From the NCBI RefSeq assembly GCF_000612505.1, contig NZ_CP004078.1:3139252-3203251 (forward strand): a stretch of 64,000 nucleotides of DNA, written 5' to 3'. Below the pieces are notes generated by a model that worked only from the letters and a program-made list of their open reading frames with translations, was not told the origin of the DNA and made no database searches. Each line of letters starts with the position of its first letter. The stretch's first letter is position 1. This document shows positions 26,353-35,590 of the stretch, one piece after another. Source of the DNA: Paenibacillus sabinae T27. Lineage in GTDB: Bacteria > Bacillota > Bacilli > Paenibacillales > Paenibacillaceae. Position numbers and translations under genes: made by a program.

Positions 26353-26402
26353 TTGGCTTCGCTCTACCTTTCTCTTGTAAGTTCTGCATGGATGGCTAAC
26401 GT

Positions 26403-26433
26403 TATTATGACGACCGTGAGGGAATCCTATGCA
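26403..26433 (-). promoter_or_regulatory. Sigma-G-like promoter of sleB
   Basis: TGCATA (26433-26428), 18-base spacer and CATAATA (26409-26403) on the minus strand, close to the sigma-G pattern TGHATR-N18-CATNHTA. It is about 50 bases before the sleB start. B. subtilis sleB is known to be sigma-G dependent. Confidence 0.65.
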
Positions 26434-26477
26434 CCTTCAGGAACGAAAAGAAAGGATGGACCAAAGCTACAAGTCAA

Positions 26478-26514
26478 ATAAAAAGCGCTCCTTCTGGAAT
26501 CAAAAGGAACGCTT
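26478..26514 (-). terminator. Terminator of spoIIIE
   Basis: AAGCG-TCCTT paired with AAGGA-CGCTT and followed by TTTTATTTG on the minus strand, 12 bases past the spoIIIE stop codon. Confidence 0.8.
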
Positions 26515-26525
26515 CTCCATAGCTA

Positions 26526-29174
26526 CTATGAACTGATCCGGTTCTGCTGGTACTGCTCCAGCGAAATCAGCACCTCACGCGGCTTGCTGCCCTCATATGG
26601 TCCGATCACGCCTCTGGCTTCCATTGAGTCGATCAGCCTTGCGGCGCGGGTGTACCCGACGCGCATCCGGCGCTGGAGCAGCGATACCGACGCCTGCTTG
26701 GCCTCCAGCACGATCTGCACCGCCTGCTCGTACAGCTCGTCCTGCGGCTCCTCAGCTTCCGCCGCCGTATCATCCACTTCAGGGACGATGGACTCGTCAT
26801 ACTCCGCTTCTCCTTGGCTGCTGACGTAGTGGACGATCGCTTCCACCTCGGCATCGCTCATGAAAGCCCCCTGAACACGAATCGGCTTCGATGAGCCCAT
26901 CGGCATAAAGAGCATATCGCCGCGGCCCAGCAGCTTCTCTGCTCCCGCCATGTCCAGAATCGTCCGCGAATCCACCTGAGACGATACGCCAAAGGCGATC
27001 CGCGAAGGAATATTCGCCTTGATGACGCCGGTAATGACGTCTACCGAAGGGCGCTGAGTGGCGATAATCAAATGGATACCGGCCGCCCGTGCCATCTGCG
27101 CCAGACGGCAAATGGCGTCCTCCACATCGCCTGCGGCAACCATCATCAGGTCGGCAAGCTCGTCCACAATAACGACGATATACGGCAGGACAGCCGCCGG
27201 ATTATCCTTCATAAGCTGGTTATAGCCTTCAACATTCCGCGTCCCGGATTTGGAGAACAGCTCGTACCGTTTCTCCATCTCAACCACGATCTTCTTAAGC
27301 GCCAGGCTGGCGCGTTTCGGGTCTGTTACTACGGGAGCCATTAAATGGGGAATGCCGTTGTACACATTAAGCTCAACCATCTTGGGGTCAACCATTAAGA
27401 ATTTGACCTCGTCCGGCTTGGCCTTGTACAGAATGCTTGTAATAATGCCGTTAATGCAGACCGATTTGCCCGATCCGGTCGCTCCGGCAACAAGCAAATG
27501 GGGCATCTTGGCAAGGTTGCCGATGATGGTCTGCCCGGAAATATCCCTGCCGAAGGCAATGGTCAGCCTGGCGTCGGCTTCCTGGAAAATTTGCGTTTCC
27601 ATGACTTCTCTCATCGTAACCAGCGATACTTCCGGATTCGGCACCTCGATGCCGATCGCCGATTTGCCGGGGATCGGCGCTTCCATCCGGATATCCTTGG
27701 CGGCCAGCGCCAAAGCGATATCGTCGGTCAAATTGACGATCCGGCTGACCTTCACGCCGATATCGGGCTGAATCTCGTACCGGGTAACCGCCGGGCCCCG
27801 GACAACCTCCAGCACCTTCGCCCGAACGCCGAAGCTTTCCAGAGTAGCCTCCAGCTTGCGGGCCGTCTGCATGTAATCATTCTGATCCCCGGCTTTGCCC
27901 CCGTTGTTAGGCTTGGACAGCAGACGGAAAGGCGGAAGCTTGTACGGCTTAGGCGGCGGTACAGGCTTAGGCGCCTCGACTACGGGCAATTCTTCGCCCG
28001 TCTCGTTCAAGCCGCCTGAAGCAGCTTCCGTCGGCGCTATGCCGGTATTCTCAGCAGGGACTCCATCCTCCGTCTCACTCGTAATACCGGAGGCGGGGGC
28101 CGGCTTCATGCTGCTGCGCGCAGCCGGCGAGAACTCTCCCCACTCCTCCCGATCCTCGTCGCTTAAGCCTTCCGAGCGGATATGCTCGAAGAAATCGCGA
28201 ATGATGGGAGTTGCAGGCTCCAGCTCTTCACTGTCGAAATCAAAATCGTTGTCCTCACCCGAATCGGACCAATCCGAACGAGAGTTCACGCCCGAAATAA
28301 TCGGAACATTGTCCCAATCCGGCTTCTTCCCGTGTTCTTCGTCAGTCGCCATAGAAGCTTCCGATCCGGAACCCGGAGATTTTCGTTTGATCAGCTTATC
28401 GAAGAATTGCGGCTTCTTTCGATTAGGGAGAGAGGTTTCTTCCTCATCATCTTCGTCATCGTCATCTTGTGAGGATTGTGAACGGAGCTTCGCCCTGTCT
28501 CCGCTCCGGTTCGATACCGGCATCGCCTGCGGGCGGCTTGCAGCGCGGAGGCGGATGCCCTCAGCAAGCTTGACGGCCCGGTTTCTAAGCAAGCCGAACA
28601 GCTCGATGTAGGAGAGGTTCGTCACCAGCATAAAGCTGATCGCCAGCATGACGATCATGAGCAGCTTGGCACCAAGCGTTCCGAACAGCCACAGCAAAAA
28701 TGCGAATTCCAGACCGCCGACATAACCGCCGCTGATATCTTTGCCCAGCATGTATACGCTGGTACCGTTTGCGGAGGGTAACAAAGCGCCGGCGAGATCC
28801 TTCCGGGTCTGGGACAGCACATTGCCGGGATCGAGCATGGACAGCGGTCCAAGCTTCTGCTCCATGGCGGAGATGCTGCTCATCAGGCACATCGAAAGCA
28901 CCAGCAGCAGTACGCCGCTGTGTCGGCTGTTCCAGTTCGAAGGCCACTTCCGGTAAATCATCACCATTAATCCGTAATAAATGCCGACTAGAGGCAAAAC
29001 GAAATAGAACCGGCCAAGCAGGTAACCGGCCAAACTCGATAACGAGCGTCCTACTGCCGCCTCGCCGGATAATGCAATAACCGAGAAGGTAATCAGGAGA
29101 ATGCCGTAGATTTCATATTTTAAAACGCTGCCCAGCAGCGCCTTCTTTTTTTTCCGTCTTTTCCGTTTCGCCAC
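26526..29174 (-). CDS. spoIIIE: DNA translocase SpoIIIE/FtsK
   Basis: An 882-residue FtsK/SpoIIIE translocase that pumps the chromosome through the sporulation septum. A Lys/Arg-rich start is followed by four membrane helices (about 20-180), a long acidic, Ser/Glu/Pro-rich linker (about 200-400), and the motor with Walker [13 protein letters not shown] (about residue 565) and [11 protein letters not shown]. The C-terminal gamma winged helix ([18 protein letters not shown]), which reads SRS/KOPS sequences, is present. The GTG at 29174 is chosen, 6 bases from GGAGGTG. It follows tepA-ylzJ, as in B. subtilis, which supports SpoIIIE over SftA. Confidence 0.96.
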   Translation of the reverse strand: MAKRKRRKKKKALLGSVLKYEIYGILLITFSVIALSGEAAVGRSLSSLAGYLLGRFYFVLPLVGIYYGLMVMIYRKWPSNWNSRHSGVLLLVLSMCLMSSISAMEQKLGPLSMLDPGNVLSQTRKDLAGALLPSANGTSVYMLGKDISGGYVGGLEFAFLLWLFGTLGAKLLMIVMLAISFMLVTNLSYIELFGLLRNRAVKLAEGIRLRAASRPQAMPVSNRSGDRAKLRSQSSQDDDDEDDEEETSLPNRKKPQFFDKLIKRKSPGSGSEASMATDEEHGKKPDWDNVPIISGVNSRSDWSDSGEDNDFDFDSEELEPATPIIRDFFEHIRSEGLSDEDREEWGEFSPAARSSMKPAPASGITSETEDGVPAENTGIAPTEAASGGLNETGEELPVVEAPKPVPPPKPYKLPPFRLLSKPNNGGKAGDQNDYMQTARKLEATLESFGVRAKVLEVVRGPAVTRYEIQPDIGVKVSRIVNLTDDIALALAAKDIRMEAPIPGKSAIGIEVPNPEVSLVTMREVMETQIFQEADARLTIAFGRDISGQTIIGNLAKMPHLLVAGATGSGKSVCINGIITSILYKAKPDEVKFLMVDPKMVELNVYNGIPHLMAPVVTDPKRASLALKKIVVEMEKRYELFSKSGTRNVEGYNQLMKDNPAAVLPYIVVIVDELADLMMVAAGDVEDAICRLAQMARAAGIHLIIATQRPSVDVITGVIKANIPSRIAFGVSSQVDSRTILDMAGAEKLLGRGDMLFMPMGSSKPIRVQGAFMSDAEVEAIVHYVSSQGEAEYDESIVPEVDDTAAEAEEPQDELYEQAVQIVLEAKQASVSLLQRRMRVGYTRAARLIDSMEARGVIGPYEGSKPREVLISLEQYQQNRISS

Positions 29175-29272
29175 GCCAGTCACCTCCGAAACAGTATTAT
29201 ACCATATAATGGCGTGGCGTACCTATGTTCTCTTTTGTCGGAAAATGCGGCTCTTTCTACGAACGATTATCC

Positions 29273-29494
29273 TCAGCCCCCGGACGGAAATGAAATGATT
29301 TGACCCGGCGCAAGACCGGGTTCCAGATAGCGGCCAAGCGGACAGTTCAGCAGTCTTACGATTCGGGCTCTTCCTTCGCTCAGCGGTTCCACCTGCATTA
29401 GAATGCCCTGTACAGTGACTTCAAGCATGGAAGGAGGCGCCTGTATTGCCCCTTCCCATACCTGATCCGCGGATATAACGGAGTACAAGATCAT
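29273..29494 (-). CDS. ylzJ: YlzJ-like protein
   Basis: A 73-residue protein of the YlzJ family, function unknown, found between tepA and spoIIIE in Bacillales. It starts [15 protein letters not shown] and contains a conserved-looking [15 protein letters not shown]. Its ATG overlaps the tepA stop by four bases (ATGA), indicating translational coupling. No membrane segment or signal is seen. Confidence 0.85.
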   Translation of the reverse strand: MILYSVISADQVWEGAIQAPPSMLEVTVQGILMQVEPLSEGRARIVRLLNCPLGRYLEPGLAPGQIISFPSGG

Positions 29495-30264
29495 TGGGTC
29501 AACCCTCCCGTATCAGCAGGCGCGCCTTTAAGCGCGATCAGCTCGTTTAATTTCGCCATGGCGGTTCCAATTCCGCCCACTTCGTCCATCAGGCCGAACT
29601 TAACGGCATCGCTGCCCCCGACCGCCGTTCCGATGTCCCGGTTAAGCTCGCCTGTCTTGAACATCAAATCCTTGAAGCAATCGACGGATATCCGGGAATG
29701 GGACGTTACGAACCGGACAACGCGCTCCTGCATTTTCTCCATGTACTCAAATGTCTGCGGCACACCGATCACAAGGCCGTTCATCCGAATCGGATGGATC
29801 GTCATCGTTGCGCTTTCCGCTATGATCGAATAGCTGGACGAAACGGCGATGGGCACACCGATGCTGTGGCCTCCTCCGACGACAACCGTTACGGTCGGCT
29901 TCGACAGAGACGCGATCATTTCGGCAATGGCGAGCCCCGCTTCCACATCTCCGCCCACCGTATTCAAAATAATAAGCACACCCTTAACCGTCTTGCTCTG
30001 CTCGGCAGCGACCAATTGAGGGATAATGTGTTCATATTTGGTTGTTTTGTTGTGAGGGGGCATGACGATATGCCCTTCAATCTGTCCGATAATCGTTATG
30101 CAAAAAATTTCCGGCTCGACCACCGGAGCAGCCGTTTGTCCGAACTCTTTCACCATGCCGACCGTACCCGCAGCCTGCTGGGTCTGTTCGTGGCCCGGCT
30201 CCTCTCCCGCAGGAGCCTGCTCTTCGTTAAAGTTTGTTATCTTGACAGGTTCAAAGCTCTCCAT
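29491..30264 (-). CDS. tepA: TepA, ClpP-fold protease/translocation-enhancing protein
   Basis: A 257-residue member of the Clp serine-protease fold (ClpP/SppA-like) without its own ATPase. Around residues 85-160 it has [18 protein letters not shown] and then [17 protein letters not shown], where ordinary ClpP has GQAASMG around the nucleophile; the Ser in GGGHSIG is the likely equivalent. The first 35 residues are polar and probably flexible. B. subtilis TepA has been linked to protein secretion and to degradation of acid-soluble spore proteins; the role here is inferred from orthology. GGGAG precedes the ATG. Coupled to ylzJ. Confidence 0.88.
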   Translation of the reverse strand: MESFEPVKITNFNEEQAPAGEEPGHEQTQQAAGTVGMVKEFGQTAAPVVEPEIFCITIIGQIEGHIVMPPHNKTTKYEHIIPQLVAAEQSKTVKGVLIILNTVGGDVEAGLAIAEMIASLSKPTVTVVVGGGHSIGVPIAVSSSYSIIAESATMTIHPIRMNGLVIGVPQTFEYMEKMQERVVRFVTSHSRISVDCFKDLMFKTGELNRDIGTAVGGSDAVKFGLMDEVGGIGTAMAKLNELIALKGAPADTGGLTQ

Positions 30265-30404
30265 GCTCAGCGCTCCCTTTTTCGCCTGCTCTCTTAGCTC
30301 TTTGGCAGGCTTATGGTAATGAATCTCCCGGTTAGTATGACTAAACGGCCCCCGCCATTATGCAGTCTCTCATGAAAGCCTGGAGCCGCTGCCGCATAAA
30401 TACG

Positions 30405-30459
30405 AAAAAGCCCCTCTCTGCCGGAAACCGTCCAATATTTCCGGTGAAAGAGGGGCTTT
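30405..30459 (-). terminator. Terminator of rnjB
   Basis: AAAGCCCCTCT paired with AGAGGGGCTTT plus a second inner stem CCGGAAA/TTTCCGG, with A and T tracts at the ends; the best intrinsic terminator in the window. Confidence 0.92.
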
Positions 30460-30488
30460 ATCGAGTTCAGCTTAAATGGAAAATAAAC

Positions 30489-32168
30489 TTAGACTTCCAT
30501 GATGATCGGCAGGATCATCGGTCTGCGGCGGGTTTGCTCATACAGGAAACGTCCAAGTGCATCCTTGACGCTTGTCTTGAGCGAAGCCCATTCATTGACC
30601 TTCTCGCTCATCAGGCGCTGCAGGGTGCTGGAGACAATCCGGTTGGCTTCGTCAAGCAGACCTTCCGATTCGCGAACATACACGAAGCCGCGCGAAATGA
30701 TGTCAGGTCCCGAGACGATGGCGCCGTTCTGCTTGCTCAGCGTGACGACGACAACGAGAATGCCGTCCTGCGACAGCAGCTTGCGATCGCGAAGAACGAT
30801 ATTGCCTACATCGCCGACACCCAGGCCGTCGATCAGCACATTGCCGGAAGTGACCTTGCCGGCTTTGCGGGCCTGGCCGCCTTGAATCTCAACCACTTCG
30901 CCAAGCTCCGTGATGAAGATGTTGTCCGGGTCAACGCCAACGGACTGCGCCAGCAGAGCGTGTCTGCGTTGCATGCGGTATTCGCCGTGAATCGGAATGA
31001 AGAATTTCGGCTTCATCAGGTTGAGCATCAGCTTCAGCTCTTCCTGGCTGCCGTGTCCCGATACGTGCACGCCGGAATTCGAACCGCTGTAAATAACGTC
31101 CGCTCCCAGGCGGAACAGTTCGTCAATTGTGCGGCCGATATACTTCTCATTGCCAGGGACCGGAGTTGCCGCGATGATAACGGTGTCGCCGGGCAGAATG
31201 TCCACTTTGCGGTGGCTGGAGCGCGCCATGCGGGTGAGCGCCGACATCGGTTCGCCTTGGCTGCCCGTGCAGAGCACGACAACCCGGTTGGCCGCCATCC
31301 GGTTCATTTCTTCCGGTTCGATCAGCATGCCGTCGGGCATGTTCAGGTAGCCAAGCTCGGAAGCGATCGATACAACGTTAACCATGCTTCGGCCGATTAC
31401 GGTAATTTTGCGGCCGGTCTGCTCTGCAGCATTGACGACCTGTTGAATACGGTGCACGTTGGAGGCGAATGTCGCCACCACTACGCGCTGTTCGGCTTTG
31501 CGGAAAATATCTTCGAGCACAATCCCGACATTTTTCTCCGATGGAGTAAAGCCCGGTTTCTCGGCGTTGGTGCTGTCGGACAAGAGCGCAAGCACTCCCC
31601 GCTGTCCGATTTCGGCCATCCGGTGCAAATTCGCAAATTGACCATTGACTGGGGTATGGTCAAACTTGAAGTCGCCCGTATGAACCACGTTGCCTTCCGG
31701 AGTCTCTACACACACGCCGACAGAATCGGGAATGCTGTGATTCGTTCTGAAGAAAGTTACGACCAGCGAGCTGCCTAGCTTGATCTCCGAATCTTCGTTG
31801 ATCAGAATGCGCTTCGTTTCGCCGAGCAGGTTCGCTTCCTTCAGCTTGTTCTCCACCAGACCGAGCGTCAGCTTCGTTCCGTACACCGGAACGTTCAAAT
31901 GCTTGAGGACATAAGGCAATCCGCCGATATGGTCCTCGTGGCCGTGCGTAAGCACAATGCCTCTTACCTTGTCGCGATTCTCCGTCAAATAGGAAATATC
32001 CGGAATAACGATATCAATACCGAGCATATCCTCTTCAGGGAACTTCAGTCCCGAGTCCACGACGACAATGTCGCTGCCGTATTGTACCACGTACATGTTC
32101 TTCCCGATTTCCCCGACTCCGCCCAATGCGAAAATCATCAGTTTATCATTGTTGTTTTTTTTGGACAA
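30489..32168 (-). CDS. rnjB: Ribonuclease J (RNase J2-type by position)
   Basis: A 559-residue beta-CASP metallo-beta-lactamase RNase with endo- and 5'-exonuclease activity. Motif 2 is LTHGHEDHIGG (complete HxHxDH, about residues 73-80), with HTGDFKFDHTP, SDSTNAEKPG and the later PIHGEYR; beta-CASP and C-terminal domains follow. The zinc ligands are all present, so it should be active even though B. subtilis J2 is weak. It is called rnjB because it lies between dapA and tepA as in B. subtilis. Start is a TTG 10-11 bases from AGGAGG. The 5' region is unusually long. Confidence 0.93.
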   Translation of the reverse strand: MSKKNNNDKLMIFALGGVGEIGKNMYVVQYGSDIVVVDSGLKFPEEDMLGIDIVIPDISYLTENRDKVRGIVLTHGHEDHIGGLPYVLKHLNVPVYGTKLTLGLVENKLKEANLLGETKRILINEDSEIKLGSSLVVTFFRTNHSIPDSVGVCVETPEGNVVHTGDFKFDHTPVNGQFANLHRMAEIGQRGVLALLSDSTNAEKPGFTPSEKNVGIVLEDIFRKAEQRVVVATFASNVHRIQQVVNAAEQTGRKITVIGRSMVNVVSIASELGYLNMPDGMLIEPEEMNRMAANRVVVLCTGSQGEPMSALTRMARSSHRKVDILPGDTVIIAATPVPGNEKYIGRTIDELFRLGADVIYSGSNSGVHVSGHGSQEELKLMLNLMKPKFFIPIHGEYRMQRRHALLAQSVGVDPDNIFITELGEVVEIQGGQARKAGKVTSGNVLIDGLGVGDVGNIVLRDRKLLSQDGILVVVVTLSKQNGAIVSGPDIISRGFVYVRESEGLLDEANRIVSSTLQRLMSEKVNEWASLKTSVKDALGRFLYEQTRRRPMILPIIMEV

Positions 32169-32510
32169 ATGAATCTAACCCTCCTATTAATGTTGGACGT
32201 CATATGTTATTTGAATCAAGAACTTCAATTCATTAGCGGCATTGAACGTAAACCAAAAGCAAAAAATCCCCCGTAAAGAAGAAAAAGGGCGTAAAGGCGC
32301 AAAAAATAAAAGCCTAATAAGAGCTTCCGCCCGCGGTCGGCACATTTCTGTAATCGAACCTATGCCGTCAAGCATTCAGCCGCGACCCTCACAGCGCCTT
32401 TATCGACAAAGCACGTCCAGGTCTGGAAAAATAATCCTTTGGTTTCGGACAGACCTTTAGTGTTAGACATGACGGAAGAAATTGCCGCATATTCAATTTT
32501 AACCGCACCC
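32169..32510 (-). other. Long untranslated region upstream of rnjB
   Basis: About 340 bases between the likely rnjB promoter and its start codon contain no convincing gene. CGGCA/TGCCG around a roughly 18-base loop (32337-32375) and several A-rich tracts are visible. No riboswitch or T-box signature was found. Confidence 0.45.
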
Positions 32511-32524
32511 AGTCACTTAACAAC

Positions 32525-32554
32525 ATTATACATGATATTTTTGTCAAAAGACAA
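32525..32554 (-). promoter_or_regulatory. Promoter candidate for rnjB
   Basis: TTGTCT (32554-32549), 18-base spacer, TATAAT (32530-32525) on the minus strand. Confidence 0.55.
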
Positions 32555-32627
32555 GTCGCGGGAATTAGATACCCGTATTGTTTCCGCTAAAGCGGGGCAT
32601 TATTTCAGACTGTCCAAAAAAACATAC

Positions 32628-32659
32628 AAAAAACCGGCCCTCATTACGAGAACCGGTTC
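32628..32659 (-). terminator. Terminator of dapA
   Basis: AACCGG/CCGGTT stem (32632-32637 with 32653-32658) followed by TTTTGTATG on the minus strand, about 30 bases past the dapA stop. Confidence 0.7.
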
Positions 32660-32687
32660 ACTCCAGCCGAACGGGTTGATTCAATTT

Positions 32688-33563
32688 CTACAATACCAAC
32701 TTTCTGATAAATTCCGCTTCCGCCTCGTTCGGGGGGGTCAAAGGCAGGCGGACCGAGCCGACGTTGATTCCACGAAGCTCCAGCGCGTATTTGACGGCGG
32801 ACGGATTCGGCAGCGGCTGCGGACATTCAAACAATCCTTTAAAAATCGGGAACAGCTCACGATGAACCTTTCCGGCGTGCTGCACGTCCCCTGAAAGGTA
32901 AGCTGAAATCATCTCGGCCATTCTTGCCCCTTCGAGATGGCTTGCCACGCTGATAATTCCGTGTCCGCCAACAGCCAAAGCCGGAAGCGCCGAAGAATCG
33001 TCTCCGGAGTAGACAAGGAAATCATCCGGACATCCGGCCGCGATCAAGGCGACATGATCCAGCGACGCACACTCCTTCGTCGCTACAATATTCGGGATTT
33101 TCGAGAGCCTGATCGTCGTATCTGCGCTCATACAGATTCCCGTTCGGCTCGGAACATTGTACAAAATAAGCGGAAGGCTGGTCTCTGCCGCAATCGCCGA
33201 GAAATGGCGGTACAGCCCCTCCTGATTCGGCTTGTTATAGTAAGGAACGACCAAAAGCGCGCCGTCGACGCCGATTTTCTCCGCTTTTTGCGTGAGCTCG
33301 ATCGTGTGCTTTGTGTTATAGGAGCCTGTTCCGGCAATAACCTTACAGCGCCCTGCAGCTTTTTCCAAGACAAAGGAAAACATTTGCAGCTTCTCTTCAT
33401 CGCTCAGTGTAGGCGATTCTCCCGTTGTTCCACAGACGACGAGCCCCTCCGACTTCTGCTCTTCTATCAGGTAGTCGACCAAACGCGATGCGGCGTCCCA
33501 GTCGATCTCCCCCTCCTTGTCGTAAGGAGTTACCATAGCTGTTATTAGTCTTCCAAAATCCAC
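32688..33563 (-). CDS. dapA: 4-Hydroxy-tetrahydrodipicolinate synthase
   Basis: DapA (291 residues) condenses aspartate semialdehyde with pyruvate, the first step specific to lysine, DAP and dipicolinate. The TIM barrel has CGTTGESPTLS (residues 43-53), the catalytic Tyr in LILYNVPSRTG, the Schiff-base Lys in VATKECASLD (about 160) and the VYSGDDS loop. The GTG start is 7 bases from AGGAGG and 14 bases after dapG, so the two are one operon. Its product feeds the dpaA-dpaB enzyme encoded just upstream, the same arrangement as in B. subtilis. Confidence 0.97.
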   Translation of the reverse strand: MDFGRLITAMVTPYDKEGEIDWDAASRLVDYLIEEQKSEGLVVCGTTGESPTLSDEEKLQMFSFVLEKAAGRCKVIAGTGSYNTKHTIELTQKAEKIGVDGALLVVPYYNKPNQEGLYRHFSAIAAETSLPLILYNVPSRTGICMSADTTIRLSKIPNIVATKECASLDHVALIAAGCPDDFLVYSGDDSSALPALAVGGHGIISVASHLEGARMAEMISAYLSGDVQHAGKVHRELFPIFKGLFECPQPLPNPSAVKYALELRGINVGSVRLPLTPPNEAEAEFIRKLVL

Positions 33564-33577
33564 CTGAATTCCTCCTG

Positions 33578-34798
33578 TTAACGGTGTAATTCAAACTTGG
33601 AATGCAGCGCGCGAAGCGATTGCACCATATCTTCCTTCTTGACCAGTACCCAGATCGTCGTGTTGGAGTCAGCGGATTGCAGGATTTGGATGTTGTGCAC
33701 GCTGAGGGCCTCCACGATACGGGCCATGATCCCCGGAACGCCGTTAATACCGCCACCGATTACGGATACCTTGACGCAGCCGGAAAGGCTTTTCGGACGA
33801 AGTCCGATTTCTTGAAGCGCCGCGATCGCTTTCTCTGAATGACTGTCGAACACGGTATAAACGGCGCTGGTTGGCGTAACATTAATAAAGTCTACGCTGA
33901 TGCCGGCATCAGCCATACTCTTGAATATTTGCAGTTGGACTCCGGTTCCATTGCCATCCGGGCAGTCCACCGAAATCTGCGTTATGTTGCTCACATAGGC
34001 GATACCGGTTACGTAACGGTCGACGATTCCGGCCTGCACGTCCTGAAAGCCTTCCGGATGCGTGACGAGCGTCCCTTCATTGTCCGAGAAAGTGGAGCGG
34101 ACGCGAACCGGAATCTGCGCCTGCATGGCGATTTCAACAGCCCGGGGGTGAATAACCTTGGCACCCTGATAAGCCATGTTGCAAATTTCGGTATAGCTGA
34201 CATAGGTCAGTGGTTTCGCATCCTCAACGATCCGGGGATCGGCAGTCAGAATGCCGTTGACATCAGTATAGATGTCGACCATATCCGCCCGCAATGCCGC
34301 ACCGAGCGCCGTAGCCGAAGTATCGCTCCCACCCCGCCCCAGCGTCGTGAAATCCCCATCTTCCGTCTGGCCCTGAAAGCCGGTGACAATGACTACCTTC
34401 TGGGCGCGCAGCTCACGCAAGATCCGTTCGGGCCGGACATCCAGAATCCGGGCGTTGCCGTAGCCGTTGTCTGTCAGGAAACCGGCCTGGGCTCCAGTAA
34501 GGACGGTCGAAGGAATGCCCTCTCCTTCCAGCAAGCTGCAAAGGGTGGTTGCCGAAATGATTTCACCGCAGCACAGCAGTAAATCCTTTTCGCGATCGGG
34601 GAGAGCGTCGCCATTCTGGGAGACCCAGTCCAGCAGCGTATCCGTCGCATATGGCTCTCCTTTGCGGCCCATGGCCGAGACTACGATCACCAGGCTATAT
34701 CCGTGTTCAAGCTCCCGTTTGACATGGCGAATGACATGTTCTCTGGCCTGCGGAGTGGAGAGCGAGGTGCCGCCGAACTTTTGTATCAAAATGCCCAT
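33578..34798 (-). CDS. dapG: Aspartate kinase (DapG-type, diaminopimelate-sensitive by orthology)
   Basis: A 406-residue monofunctional aspartokinase catalysing phosphorylation of aspartate. It has KFGGTSLSTP at the start, the SAMGRKGEPYATD and GRGGSDTSATALGA active-site segments, TDVNGILTADPRIV, and two ACT domains after about residue 270 that sense end product. The ATG at 34798 is 8 bases from GGAGG; an upstream in-frame ATG lacks a site. By position it equals B. subtilis dapG. The asd gene usually found just upstream is missing: a 195-base gap with only a small hairpin lies before it. Confidence 0.95.
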   Translation of the reverse strand: MGILIQKFGGTSLSTPQAREHVIRHVKRELEHGYSLVIVVSAMGRKGEPYATDTLLDWVSQNGDALPDREKDLLLCCGEIISATTLCSLLEGEGIPSTVLTGAQAGFLTDNGYGNARILDVRPERILRELRAQKVVIVTGFQGQTEDGDFTTLGRGGSDTSATALGAALRADMVDIYTDVNGILTADPRIVEDAKPLTYVSYTEICNMAYQGAKVIHPRAVEIAMQAQIPVRVRSTFSDNEGTLVTHPEGFQDVQAGIVDRYVTGIAYVSNITQISVDCPDGNGTGVQLQIFKSMADAGISVDFINVTPTSAVYTVFDSHSEKAIAALQEIGLRPKSLSGCVKVSVIGGGINGVPGIMARIVEALSVHNIQILQSADSNTTIWVLVKKEDMVQSLRALHSKFELHR

Positions 34799-34993
34799 TC
34801 CTAATTCCTCCATTAGTTAACGACAGGCTGCACTATTATTCAAGAAGAATCCCGGGCGCTGCCGGTACTTCGTTCAAAAATAAAGGAATAAACACGATTG
34901 TACCGCCCTCAAGCGGAGGACGGCAGCGGTTTAACCTATTCATGTTCCGAAGCTTCATACAATTGTTGTCGTTTTTCTGCTGCGTCTATAAGC

Positions 34994-35590
34994 TTATGCT
35001 GAATGAAACCGTTCGATAATCATCGGCTGCAGCTGGGAGCCTTGAAGCGCCGCATAGCAGGCTTCGGGGATGAGTTCCATCCGGGCAACCAACGAATTCG
35101 GCTTCTGCACAGGGTTATCCTGTCCGAAGGGAACGAAATAAATATTCTTGGTTACCAGGAGCTTTGCAATATTCGCCGCGTTCAGACCGAGGCCGTCATT
35201 GGTCGATATAGCGAGAACGAGAGGCCGGCCGTTGCGCATTTGAGATTTAGCCGCCATCAGGACCGGTCCGTCGGTCATCGCGTTGGCCAGCTTGCTTGTG
35301 GTATTGCCTGTGCAGGGTGCAATCGTCAGCACATCCAGCCGCTTCGATGGACCCAGCGGTTCCGCTTCAACAATTGTAGAAATGATATCATTCCCCGTTA
35401 TTTCTTTCAACTGTTTTAGCCAATTTTCCGAAGTGCCGAACCGGGTGTCCGTGCCAAGAACCGACGCTGATACGATCGGCACGACATTTGCCCCGCCTTC
35501 GACAAAACGCTTGATCTGAGGCATCACCTCCGCAAAGGTGCAGTGGGAACCGGTAATCGCATAGCCTACCGTAATTCCTTTCCAGTTCAT
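34994..35590 (-). CDS. dpaB: Dipicolinate synthase subunit B
   Basis: DpaB/SpoVFB (198 residues) is a flavoprotein of the phosphopantothenoylcysteine-decarboxylase fold (start GITVGYAITGSHCTFAEVMP; APCTGNTTSKLANAMTDGPV). With DpaA it makes dipicolinic acid from dihydrodipicolinate in the mother cell for the spore core. Its ATG overlaps the dpaA TAA by one base, and GGGGGATAATA precedes it. Confidence 0.96.
   Translation of the reverse strand: MNWKGITVGYAITGSHCTFAEVMPQIKRFVEGGANVVPIVSASVLGTDTRFGTSENWLKQLKEITGNDIISTIVEAEPLGPSKRLDVLTIAPCTGNTTSKLANAMTDGPVLMAAKSQMRNGRPLVLAISTNDGLGLNAANIAKLLVTKNIYFVPFGQDNPVQKPNSLVARMELIPEACYAALQGSQLQPMIIERFHSA

Noticed and set aside
30360..31778. A 472-codon plus-strand open frame opposite rnjB
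   Set aside because: Antisense shadow; it runs through the rnjB terminator and shows no family motif.
34799..34993. Possible lysine riboswitch before dapG
   Set aside because: The gap is non-coding but shows only one small hairpin, not the five-helix L-box core or a terminator.
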